Assembly: GCA_933228895.1 (NCBI GenBank)
Contig: OW121854.1
Coordinates: 134,397,926 to 134,461,925, forward strand
Direction: 5' to 3'
DNA from: Platycnemis pennipes
Taxonomy: Eukaryota > Arthropoda > Insecta > Odonata > Platycnemididae
DNA length: 64,000 nt
The notes beneath the pieces are model-generated. The model was not told where the DNA came from and made no database searches. It saw only the letters and a program-made list of their open reading frames with translations. Positions 45,188 through 55,347 of this stretch are shown here, one piece after another. Numbering within the stretch: the first letter of the stretch is position 1; each line of letters begins with the position of its first letter. Both the position numbers and the translations under genes were made by a program.

Positions 45188-46567
45188 ATGAGTAATAGAA
45201 AGAAGGAAACGAAGTATATAGAGGGACGGAGGATCGATGAGATGGAGGTTTCGGACAATAGTGGGGACGGTGAGGCGAGTGAGGTAGGAGTAGTCGGAGA
45301 TGAATCGGCCGCTTGGTCGACTACTAGTTTCAAGTCCTTACCGGCCTCACCGGATTCGAACGATCTTATGTCAGAATTCAAAAGATACTTATTTTCTGAG
45401 AAGGAGGAGAGGCAAAGGGAGGAAGAAGCGAAGGAGGAAAAGAGACAGAGGGAGAAGGAGAAGAGGCGAAGGGAGGAAGAGGCGAAGGAAGAAAGAAGAG
45501 ATCGACAGTTCAGGGAAATGTTGCAAATGATGAACGGTAAGATAGAAAACGCGAAAACAGAAATTAAAGGGGAAGTAGAGAGTATTCGCGAGAACTTGAC
45601 GCAAACCATTGAGGTAAAGGAACAGGAAGCCATAACGAGGGAGACGGGTTTAAAGGCTCAAATAAGTCAAATATCCGATGAATTTATCGCAGAGAAGGTA
45701 GAGGCGGCCCGACGCGAAGAAAATTTAGCTCAAAGGTTGAACAGGCTAAGTGACAGGGTGGGGCGCACGGAGCATATAGGCAGCTGCCAGGTTATAACCA
45801 CCGCGGTTGCTCCGCCCAATATCGGCCTAATTAAACCAATATTTAGAGGTAGAGCGGATCAAAACCCCCAAATATTCGTGAGTGAAGCAGAGGAGTATTT
45901 GAAACTGCTCGCTATCCCACTTGTTAAATGGCCATATCTTTTTCTAAGTATGATGGAGGGAAATGCTCGTTTGTGGAGAAATGCCTTATTTCCAGTGCCT
46001 GGAACGTACGAAGAACTTAAACAAAAGTTTTTGCAGAGATATTGGGGTGAGAATGCGCGGTATGAATATCGAGCTAAAGTAATGACGGGGTACTATTCGC
46101 GTGCGAGGGACGGCAAAATGAGTGAACATGCGATGAAAAAGATTGCGTCAGCTAGATCTTGTGAGCCCCCGATTTGTGATGAGGAACTTAAATTCTTTCT
46201 CACACGCCAATTCCCTCCATGGGTGCGAAACTTTTTAAGAAGCGCGGAGCCGATGGACTTGGAGAAGCTAGTCATTCTGTTAGAATATTACGACGAAAGC
46301 GTAGAGGAGGGGCAGAATGCTAGGCCGCCGCCAAGGGAAAGGCCACAGTGTGTAAACGCAATGCAATGGTCAGGAGGGGCAAACACCAGTCGAAGAGAAT
46401 GGCAGAGAAACAGTCGATGGAGAGGGACAAACAGGTCGGAAGCGAATAACGTGAGGGATACCATAAGGGAGCAAGTAAATGATTCACAATCCCCAGGCGC
46501 GAGGGAGGAAACGATTACTGACCCCCAGGTTAGGAGCCGAGTACAAAGCACGGAACGGGAAAACTAG
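45188..46567 (+). CDS. Retrotransposon gag polyprotein (459 aa)
   Basis: The start is taken as the ATG at 45188; the frame opens earlier with TTG at 45125, but no ATG lies between. Residues ~70-190 are a long charged coiled coil (KEERQREEEAKEEKRQREKE). Residues ~220-400 resemble the capsid-like domain of Ty3/mdg4-type gag: PIFRGRADQNPQIFVSEAEE, then LFLSMMEGNARLWRNALFP, YEELKQKFLQRYWG and MDLEKLVILLEYYDE. The C-terminus is basic and Q/R-rich, with no CCHC zinc knuckle. The ORF is intact over 1.4 kb, unlike its neighbours, which suggests a young insertion. It encodes the particle-forming structural protein; function is inferred from family resemblance. Confidence 0.82.
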   Translation: MSNRKKETKYIEGRRIDEMEVSDNSGDGEASEVGVVGDESAAWSTTSFKSLPASPDSNDLMSEFKRYLFSEKEERQREEEAKEEKRQREKEKRRREEEAKEERRDRQFREMLQMMNGKIENAKTEIKGEVESIRENLTQTIEVKEQEAITRETGLKAQISQISDEFIAEKVEAARREENLAQRLNRLSDRVGRTEHIGSCQVITTAVAPPNIGLIKPIFRGRADQNPQIFVSEAEEYLKLLAIPLVKWPYLFLSMMEGNARLWRNALFPVPGTYEELKQKFLQRYWGENARYEYRAKVMTGYYSRARDGKMSEHAMKKIASARSCEPPICDEELKFFLTRQFPPWVRNFLRSAEPMDLEKLVILLEYYDESVEEGQNARPPPRERPQCVNAMQWSGGANTSRREWQRNSRWRGTNRSEANNVRDTIREQVNDSQSPGAREETITDPQVRSRVQSTEREN

Positions 46568-46840
46568 AAGGGTCCGAGTCGAATAGTCTCGCCGGCGCGG
46601 ATCCCGAAGTGAAAGAGACAGTGGAGATAGTGGCTACCGTCATTTTAGAAGGGAATCCATTAGATGACCTTATGGCGGAAGAAGGGGCAGCTCTCCCGCG
46701 GAGGGAATGCCCCCAAATCAAAGTCGACTGTATGGGAGAGACGGCGAGAAATATTTCACAAACAAAACAGTTTGAAAGATTACAGTACATAAATAATAAT
46801 AGACAGTGGATATACGAGCGTACAAGTGTGCACTAGAGAG
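46558..46840 (+). pseudogene. Start of pol (protease N-terminus), truncated
   Basis: The -1 frame relative to gag is open from before the gag stop and reads NPLDDLMAEEGAALPRRECP and QIKVDCMGE, the spacer just upstream of a retropepsin. The DTG active site never appears; after about 46745 the sequence becomes unrelated and stops at 46834. A near-slippery GGAAAAC heptamer lies at 46558-46564, directly before the gag stop codon. Confidence 0.6.
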
Positions 46841-48920
46841 AAAATAATGCAATGAAGACCCATTGCGATTATGAGTAAAATACAAAATAGGATTTATCAA
46901 TGAACGAAAACCGTGAGCATGTGAGACAGGTGAAGTTTGGCCAACTTAAAAAGACGGAAGAAATAATTAACAGGCCCTATTTATGTCCTCCGACACACGC
47001 TTCACGCAACGGGTGATTTTCAGCGTATACTTTTTAACACGTGACCTTGAAGCAGCGAAAAATTGATATTTTATTGGAGTATAGGGCCCACTAAGATAAT
47101 CACTTCCCCAGAGACTAGAGCCCCTGATACCTTGTAAGATTAAATAGTTAATTGAATTGAAAAACGTTTTGAGTTTTCGATGGAGACAAATCATGCACCT
47201 CCAAGTTCCTACTGCCTTGTACTCGTGAACTAATTTTTATGTGGGGAGAACCAGAGCAAGGATGCAGAAACATTTTTATTTCTCTCGAAATGGAAGGGTT
47301 CCGGGCTGCCAACGCCTACTATAGTCACATTCACTTTCTCCCATTTTTAAAAGATTTACTTTGTTCCAGCGAATGCTACTGGTGTAATATAATAGTTTCA
47401 GGCCTGAGGTAGTAGAAGTACTCCGTAGTAATTATTAAAAAAACTACTTTTCTCCACTGTTTTACTAAGACTTTATTGACGACTAGCTTCGTTTGACGTC
47501 TGCTACCGTTCCTAAAATTTTCTCCGACTGGTTCCAAGTATTCACTGCATATTTAGCCGTGGTGCCAAGAGAATGAATTCTCAAATTTGATCTTCTTATG
47601 AATAATATGATTTCATTAAATTTACGTCAGATACGCCTAGTGAAGGCAAGGCACTTCCAGGACCAACTACCTATTTTTTTACTGCGATACATACGCGAAA
47701 AGCCTTTTAAATAACTTGATATTAGCTGTTTTTAACCTGAACACTGTAACCTGTATTCAGTCTCACTCCGGACCAGAGTTCTAAAATACGTCAAAAATTA
47801 TTTAAAAAACACTTTGTACGGTCCACTAATGAAATTCACTGGGTACGTCCCGGGTTTCGTTGCATAATAACATCATCAACAATAACGTTATCATAATAAC
47901 ATCATTAAATACGTCAATTGCACTTCATACGTAAGATCAGCACATTTAAACAGTTTTGATTTTGATACGAAACAAAATCATCGGATAGAAAAAAGAATGA
48001 AGTTCGGAAATGACACATTTGTATATTTCACTACGTAGTGACTTGGTTAAATGAGTAATGCAGATTCATTTCCGTTTGAAAATAGTTATTTTGCGACATA
48101 TTAGGATCGTTCAGAACCATTAGTATGAAAAAACGTTTCCAACTATTTTGAATTGGACAAGTACAACGGCGCGAGAATGGGCTTAGAAGGGATACCCCTC
48201 GAACTAAAAGTTACAGCATCATCAAACAATAAAATAGTAGGTACCAATCCCATCCCTATGAAAGCGTTCCGGTTACAATTTCCGTAAGGGAAAGCCGTTC
48301 GCAGTGTCCCCATACGCATGGTGTCGACCGACGACCTCTATTGCCGGGGGGAGGGCTGTTCGCTTCCTGACTTTTTTTATCGCCCACGTGACTTGATAAA
48401 ATGCCCGAAGGCTCCACGACGCAACGCGAACGCCTTTTTGTGTTTGTTTTCAAGATTACAGCCACTTGTCGCGAGCAACTATTTTCTGCGAATCCAGGAC
48501 TGCTTACTCCAATTTTTTTTCCCCATGGATTACGCCATAAATGTGCCTCAGTATAAGGTTAAATTTCCACAGGAGTCATCGTAAGCAAAAGTGTAATGTA
48601 GTATAGCGAGTTCACTAGCAGTATTGATACATACAATCGTAGGTCGAATACTAACAAAAACGTTACACTCGCAAGACCTTCAAGATTATACGGTGATATG
48701 AACTTCACCTTAAAATCATTTTCTTCAAGCAACAAGACACAAAAGGGAAAACTGGAATGGATTTCCTTCATAATTTCGTTGTGGAAAACCTTTCTCGTTA
48801 GAGATGTGTTAACAATTAACAAACAAATAACAAAGTAATACCGGAAAAAACTGGAATGATTAAGAGAAAACAACATAAAAAAGTACAGCCCGAAAATAAA
48901 ATTGATAAAAACTGTTATAA
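46841..48920. other. No recognised gene
   Basis: AT-rich. No rest of pol, no 3' LTR. I see nothing else. Confidence 0.45.
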
Positions 48921-49020
48921 CACTAACCGGCGCCTTTGAGGTGCCATTATTAGGCATTTGTGCCTTAAGCCTTTTGCAGGCGCCTTTCAGGCGCCTGCAA
49001 AAGGCCTTCACGAGGCATGT
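48921..49020. repeat. Left GGCGCC palindrome cluster
   Basis: Opens with CACTAACCGGCGCCTTTGAG and contains a perfect 16-bp hairpin, CCTTTTGCAGGCGCCT then TTC then its complement (48970-49004). GGCGCC occurs three times. It resembles the cluster at 54540-54690. Confidence 0.75.
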
Positions 49021-50268
49021 ATCATATTTTTTGTTGAAAGCAACAAAATTACGCAGCTGGAAGAGGCGCTGAAACTTTAAGGTGAAATAGTATGTATTTG
49101 GAAGTTCTCCAAGAATGAAACTGCATTAATTTCAGGACAACTAACTGCAAATTGAGTAATTGAATATAATTAAGGATTCTGCGTTACCTCCTTCCTCGCT
49201 GTAAATGTCGTCATACTCATCTATCATTGCAGACGACATTATTAAACCCAGGTACGTATCATTATAAGCTGTGAGTAATGTCTGATTAAAATTCGTTATT
49301 ATCCTTGTCTTACGTAATCACTCTTAAACTTGGCGGCAATGGCATTTCTACCCGCCGCTATCCAGTCAATTGTCTCCGAAAAGAACGCCGAATATTTACC
49401 CATAATTCTCGGAACCCACGCCGTTGCCTCACCTTTTGCAACCTCGTCTTGTCTGTGTTCGAGTGGTTCGAGATGCCTGCCTTGTGCTCAAACGAATTCA
49501 AAATGGAGCCTACAAGAGAAGTAAGTAAAGTAATCTGATCACTTACAGGCATTGTGAATCCTTGCACGGAGTTACATTTTTACGTAGGATGGGATTATTT
49601 CTTGCGTGCGTAAATCTTTTCCCGCAGAAATGTGCTTGTGTTCTTTCCTTTGCAACCTTGATTCCTCTGAATAACCTTTCACATAATTTTCCTGAAACTG
49701 CCCTTAGATTATTCTAAGTCAACAAGCAATCGCATATTTGCAGGCTAGGCTTATTGATTGCTTGAGTTAGGACTGAGTCCAGGGAAAGGTCTCGTAATCG
49801 GAAAGCTCAAATATTTGTGAACATTTTGTAAGCAACATAAATTGTGCTTTAATTAAAGTCGCGTTACATAATTTAACTTCATTGTTGTATTAAGGGTATA
49901 TAAACCCTCACCTCATAGTTACTTTTGAAGGAGTATACATGCAAATTGAAAGTAATTTTTAACGTTTAACTGCTAGTCATTCGCGACTAATTTTGTTCTA
50001 AATAGTAGTGTCGGAACATACATATTTTTGGCAGAAACTTTCTGAATCATTGCAATGACTTGGATGGGTTATCAGCTGGACTTTGGTTATGAGTCAAGCA
50101 CAGACCAATATATGGCCGTTTGACACATATAATTTGTAAAATATAAAATGTACTTGACCGTTACACTGCAAAATGTAACACCAAACTCTCTCAACGTTGT
50201 GTCAGAATAAAGTTTCTTTACCACGAAAAATCGTTCCCTTGCCTTCGCGTGGACGGCGCAAGGCTTCA
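49021..50268. other. No recognised gene (possible 5' region of the transposase unit)
   Basis: Frames at 49305-49567 on both strands have no motif. A splice-acceptor-like GTTGTGTCAG lies at 50196-50205, so an upstream exon is possible. Confidence 0.35.
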
Positions 50269-52301
50269 ATGGCAGCCCGTGCTTTTCTTAGTGATGCTTT
50301 CTCAAATGATCTGCATAATCCTTCCTGTGATAGTGATGGAGATGCAGAGATTGATTTTCTGGAGAATGAGGAAAACTTAGGCTGTGGAAATGGAGGGGAG
50401 TTGGATTCATTACAGTGTGATCAATATGTCCTTAGAAGCGATGATGAGATGGCTTCTGATTTTGATAACAGTTTGGGTGGGGAAAGCTGTACATTTACCA
50501 GTGAAGATGAAGTGCAAGTGGATTCAGAAGGGGGTGAAATGGATTTTGATGCTTCGGTAACTTCTGATGGGAGCGGAGATGGGAAATTATTGGAAAAGCT
50601 AAGGGAATGGAGTTTAAGGTACAACGTCAGTCATTGTGCTATGACCAGTCTCCTGCACGTTTTGCAACCTCTTGATAGCACCCTTCCTTTAGATTCGAGA
50701 ACCCTTCTAAGTACACCCCGCACAACTAATGTGAAAGTCCTAAACAATGGTCAGTACTCACATCTTGGCCTCACAAAGGGTTTGCAACAGAAGATGAAAA
50801 GTGGGCTCAAGATACCTGGGTTACCATTGAAGTGTACATCAATATTGATGGCTTCAAAGTGTACAAGTGCTGTCATGAAGAGTGCTGGCCCCTCTTGTGT
50901 AAAGTAAAAAATGCTGTTGATGCTTCTCCCTTTGCTGTTGGAGTTTTTTATGGTAAAGGAAAACCATCACCTTTGGGAGATTACTTGCATATTTTATCGC
51001 TGAAGTGGAGGCATTGTCAGCAAACGGATTGGTTATCAATGATATCCATTATCAGTTTAGTGTACTGTGTTATATTTGTGATGCACCTGCGAGAGCATAT
51101 CTAAAGTGTGTCAAAGGTCACACTTCAGTGCGTGGGTGTAAAAAGTGTGACCAAGAAGGGAAGCATAATGGTGGTTTTCAGTGAGAAAGTGGGCAATCTT
51201 GGCACTGATGACTCATTCAATTCACGTGGTGATCCAGACCATCACAGAGGGGACAGTCCTCTGGAAAGTATTTGTAAGAGGCTTGTTACAGAGTTCGTGT
51301 TAGATTTCATGCATCTTGTTGACCCAGGTGTGACTAAGAGATTCTTCACCTTTATTCTTGAAAGAAGTCCTCCTCCAGCACGCCTTAATGCTAGGGCAAT
51401 TGATCTCTTATCCCATGCTTTAGTTGAGACCTCAAAATGGGTTCCATGTGAGTTCAGCAGAAGAATGCGATCTTTTGACTCAGTAAGACTCTGGAAGGCT
51501 ACTGAATGGCGTCAGTTACTGTTATATGTAGGACCTGTAGTACTGAAGGATCGTCTACCTTCTCAAGTGTATGATTTCTTTTTCCTGTTACACTGTGCCA
51601 TTTCAATGCTTTCAAATGAGAAACTCATTGAAAGGCATTTAGGAAATGCACAGCATTTGATAGAGAATTTTGTTATATATAGCCGGAAGGTCTTTGGAGA
51701 GAACTTTATTTCTTATAATGTTCATAGTCTGCTTCATTTGTCCAGGGATGTGGAGCAGTTTGGGCCCGTGAGTGAGTTTAGTGCTTATCCTTTTGAAAAC
51801 CACCTTCGTGTAATAAAGGCGGCCGTAAGGTGTTCAAAGAATCCTCTGGAGCAAATCTGCCGAAGGATAGCTGAAAAGGACAATGCAAAGGGAGTGACAA
51901 AAGTTGATAGTGGGAGGAGGTTACTCTATGAACATGCAAATGGTCCAATTCCTCTGGAGTGCATTGCTAATCCTGTACAGTATAAGAAGTTGAAGTCTGA
52001 AAAACAGACTTTGAGTATAAATGCCCCCAATAATGGTGTGCTTTTAGAAAGTGGAAAATTCGCTATTATAGTGAACTTCTTGGATTGCTCTGCTGACATT
52101 CTTGTGGTGGTCAAGTTTTTCTCTCAAAACAAGAATTGGTATAGCTACCCAATACAATCTAAGGAGCTCAATATCTGTGAGGTGAGTGATCTTTTACAGT
52201 CACTCACTATGCTTCAGCTGAAACATATTATTAGTAAGTGTACAATGCTACCCACTGACAGGGGCTCATTTGTTGCATTTCCTCTTCTGCATGCCTGTTA
52301 G
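50269..52301 (+). pseudogene. EnSpm/CACTA-like transposase, frameshifted
   Basis: Follows the layout of arthropod EnSpm/CACTA-type transposases. An acidic N-terminus (50269-50620) leads to NNGQYSHLGLTKGLQQKMKS and YINIDGFKVYK, then ASPFAVGVFYGKGKPSPLGD, CYICDAPARAYLKCVKGHTS with a GCKKC zinc-like motif, FVLDFMHLVDPGVTKRF, and the DUF4218-like C-terminal region with NVHSLLHLSRDVEQFGPVSE and SAYPFENHLRVIKAAVR. The C-terminus FVAFPLLHAC looks natural. Three frameshifts (about 50795, 50990, 51174) break it; the last 1.1 kb is open. The catalytic residues are not assigned. The ATG at 50269 is tentative, since the frame is open upstream to 50197. Confidence 0.8.
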
Positions 52302-52387
52302 GTGAGAGCGAATGATCAAGTGATAATATTTTGTGAGGGGTAGTCGAGAGTTGGCTAATCAAGTTTCTCATTTCACATGCTTTTCAG

Positions 52388-54135
52388 TACAGTATTGTAC
52401 ATTTTATAGCAGAGAATTCTGTTGAGGCTGTTCCCACCAAGTGGGTGCGGGGTGAGACCTGTTTTTGGCCTTCTAAAGGATGTGCTAGGAAAATTATCAA
52501 TGACAACACTGATCCTTCAGAGGGCAGTGATAGAAGTTGGTCCAAACTAGAAGCACGTGTTTTACGGACATTTGGTGAGTTTATCTGATATACTAATGCG
52601 ATGTCATCTCCATTCACTACCTTAGGTGTGATTGTATTTTCTTCAGTCAATGCATATCTTTACAGATTCAAAAGAGAAAGCACGCTCTTATTTGGAGTAG
52701 TCGACTATGCACTCCAACTTAGACACAGAAAACGAGCATGATGGGAAGGAAGAAGGCAAAGAAACACTGGTCGAGTGAGTCTAGTGAAGATATGGAGCTG
52801 CAGAATGGAGCATTGGAGAGAAAGATTACTTCAACTAAGAAAACTTACAAAACTTTGCTACCCGAGAGGCAAAGAGTAATGCTAAAGCATAGTAGTTACT
52901 CTACTAAAGAAAAGGCCATGGTGAATGATGATGAATTGCCAGGCACGAGCCCATCTTGTTGCAGTAAGTATTGATTTATTACCACTTTAATATTATGGAA
53001 TTGTTCCATCTTCTAAGATACTAATATTATTGCTATGTTTTCAGACAGCTTGACCAGTCACGTGTCCCCACTGAGTCTCCTGGGAAAGGAAAATGTTAAA
53101 AAATTGGATTCGAGGACCCCACCTGCATCTCACTCCCAAGGTTAGGCACAAAATACTTATCTTCAATTAATGACTTTTAGGTTATATTCTCGGATTTCAT
53201 TACCAACTTGTTGATGATTTACTTTATATTTAGGTACAAGCAAAATGCTGGGAGAAATACTAAAAAAATCAAAAAATTATTATGGCCACACTTGCAGAGC
53301 ATGGGGAGTATAGACAGTATAGACTGCTTAAACAGCAGGGAATATCTTTAACTAAATTATATATTTATTGTGCTGGAACCTCTTCCAGTACAGCTGCGAT
53401 GATCACAGTGCATGATGTGACATTTGTAACGAATCGTGACCTATGCAGCTGTCCCTGAAGAAGTTCCAGCGTGATTAAGATTCATTGCGGAAGCCTTTCC
53501 TCTGAATATAAATTTATCGGCTGATCTTCATGCTATGGCCTAATTATTCTGTTTAGCGTAGCGATCATCCTCATTTAAGGGAGTATTTTGAATCAATATG
53601 TCTGTGAAAGAAGTTGGATTTGTTTTTGATGGCACCGTCCTCAGCTTTCATGATATTTTTGTGAATAACAGATTGTTTTAAAAATTAAATGTGACATGCC
53701 CTATTCATAAACTGTTAATTAATCTTCAATTTTGGGATGTACTTCAGGTTGATTATTTCAGCAAACTTGGGGGGGAAAATTGCAGTGACATGTGTCGGCG
53801 AATAATGAGAAAGCTGTTCACGGTTGGGCTGTCAACAAAATTGAATATTCAAGGAAGTGAGAAAAAGTGTGGCCTTAAGTCTACAGCTACTTTAAAGATC
53901 ATTCAAAGTAAGCAATTCATTGTACTATTTAGGCTGATGAATTAGTTTTCTTATATGCTGTTTGATTGCTATAAGATAAACTGTGCATTCATTATGGCAA
54001 TTTCATGTTTTTCCACCAGGTGCATGCCGGAGATATTTTTCTGATATACCCTACAATGCAGTGGAAAAGGAAACAGTATCTGCCATTGGGAAATGGTTAA
54101 GGAATCAGTGTCCAAAAAAACCTGTTATGAAATAA
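52388..54135 (+). pseudogene. DUF4806-type spliced gene downstream of the transposase
   Basis: Exons inferred from GT-AG borders and phase: 52388-52574, 52666-52963, 53045-53140, 53234-~53314, 53748-53907, 54020-54135. Exon 1 encodes VHFIAENSVEAVPTKWV, the N-terminal module that accompanies DUF4806 in many arthropod proteins. Exons 5-6 encode DUF4806: VDYFSKLGGENCSDMCRRIM, then RKLFTVGLSTKLNIQG, then after the intron RRYFSDIPYNAVEKETVSAI and a final stop at 54133-54135. Phases agree across exons 2-4 and 5-6. An in-frame TAG (52697) and a frame change to 52738 in exon 2 indicate decay or different splicing. The first exon with a start codon is not identified. Confidence 0.72.
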
Positions 54136-54539
54136 ATTTAAAATGTTTCTTAGATAAATCTTGCCTTTCATTAGCATATTTATCATATTTTGCTGCCCTA
54201 GTGTTGTAATAGTTTGATCTAATGGTCAATTCACTGTTGAATAACATTGCCCAGAGATTAGACTCGTGGTAAGACCTCAAGAGGGGTAAATTGAGACCTG
54301 GATCAGTGTGGTAACTTGAGGATTTAATTCTTTTCAGGCCTGAAATTCCGGAAAATTATTTTCAATTGCAGTATTGAGATCTATACTTTGTAGAAGTTAG
54401 CCCCAGAAAAATATTCAAACTTAGTTTTGCATTTTGTACAGCTGGAGATGCGCTGAGAAATTCACTCCTGGATTTTAAACTGTAAGCATAGGAAGTAATT
54501 TTTCCGTGTGCCTAGAAGTTGCCTGTATGGTGGCTTTTT
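54136..54539. other. No recognised gene
   Basis: 3' flank of the DUF4806 gene. I see no AATAAA in the first 100 bp beyond the AAATAAATTT at the stop. Nothing else. Confidence 0.4.
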
Positions 54540-54700
54540 AAGGCACATTGAATAGGCGCCTAAAAGGCATATATAAGCTAGACGGTAAAGGCGCCTTATA
54601 GGCGCCTGATGAATGCCTTATGAATGCAGTGCCTTTGCCTTAAAAGGCACCTTTTAGGCGCCTTTTGGATGCAGGCATCCTTTTGGCGCGCCCTCCTATC
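54540..54700. repeat. Right GGCGCC palindrome cluster
   Basis: At least five GGCGCC or near-copies within about 150 bp (ATAGGCGCCTAAAAGGC, AAGGCGCCTTATAGGCGCC, TTTTAGGCGCCTTTTGG, GGCGCGCC). Each is palindromic and they are separated by AAGGC words. Confidence 0.8.
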
Positions 54701-55020
54701 GGCTATTTATTCAACCTAACTATGGATATTTAGAAAAAAAATGTGCTTAATGATGCTCTTCGAATTTCATCTTAAAACTCCAGGTTAGGAAATATGGCAA
54801 TCAATGCTCTAATCGTTTACCTCCACACTGCAAATATTGTTTGGAAGTAGTTGGGAAAAAATAAAACTTTCAACCACGCTCCAGCACTTATTGTTTATCG
54901 TACTCAATTATTCCATCTCCGTCTTCGAGAAACCTTCTTGGAGAGACAATTATAAAAATAAATACTATTCGATTGTATACTCGAAACAACAATCACTTGC
55001 CATTTAATTTGTCTAAAACA
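54701..55020. other. No recognised gene
   Basis: AT-rich; I see nothing. Confidence 0.45.
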
Positions 55021-55347
55021 ATGGAACATATAGCTCGTTGGATCACCAAAACCGAAGCCCCTTCCTTACACGGCGCTACCAACCCCTCAATGTTTTCCCC
55101 GTCCCTCGTGACCGTGATTGAAGCTCCTCCCGCCGGACAATCAATGTGCATCACTCGACCGTCCTTCTCCGCCTTCCGTGAATTGATGTCGAGGGCTGAT
55201 AGCTCCCGAATGACCATTGTCCATCGTGGCGGCACTACTTTCGAACCCTCCTCCGGTCCAAAGCACGGGCTTTTCCTCGCCCAGGAGGTCGATGGCTCAA
55301 CATCGTCGCATCGCGCCCTCGGAAATGCCTCTCGCATCGGACAGTGA
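55021..55347 (+). CDS. Small orphan ORF (108 aa), GC-rich third positions
   Basis: ATG at 55021, stop TGA at 55345-55347. The third codon positions are mostly C or G (runs of ATC, ACC, GCC, TCC, TTC), unlike the AT-rich flanks, and this bias fits the + frame better than the overlapping - frame (55376-54993). Start region MEHIARWITKTEAPSLHGA, end GNASRIGQ. No domain is recognised. It could be an exon, a viral or bacterial import, or part of an unknown mobile element. Confidence 0.45.
   Translation: MEHIARWITKTEAPSLHGATNPSMFSPSLVTVIEAPPAGQSMCITRPSFSAFRELMSRADSSRMTIVHRGGTTFEPSSGPKHGLFLAQEVDGSTSSHRALGNASRIGQ

Noticed and set aside
45160..45633. 157-codon frame on - opposite gag
   Set aside because: Shadow of the GA-rich coiled-coil coding region; serine/leucine/phenylalanine-rich with no motif.
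46841..48920. Remainder of pol
   Set aside because: No retropepsin DTG, RT or integrase motif could be read in any frame.
48559..49011. 150-codon hydrophobic frame on -
   Set aside because: AT-rich sequence gives F/L/I-rich translation; it overlaps the GGCGCC hairpin cluster and has no domain.
48925..54700. Defined CACTA transposon with exact ends
   Set aside because: CACTA occurs at the left cluster, but no matching TAGTG end or 3-bp duplication was found; reported only as a hypothesis.
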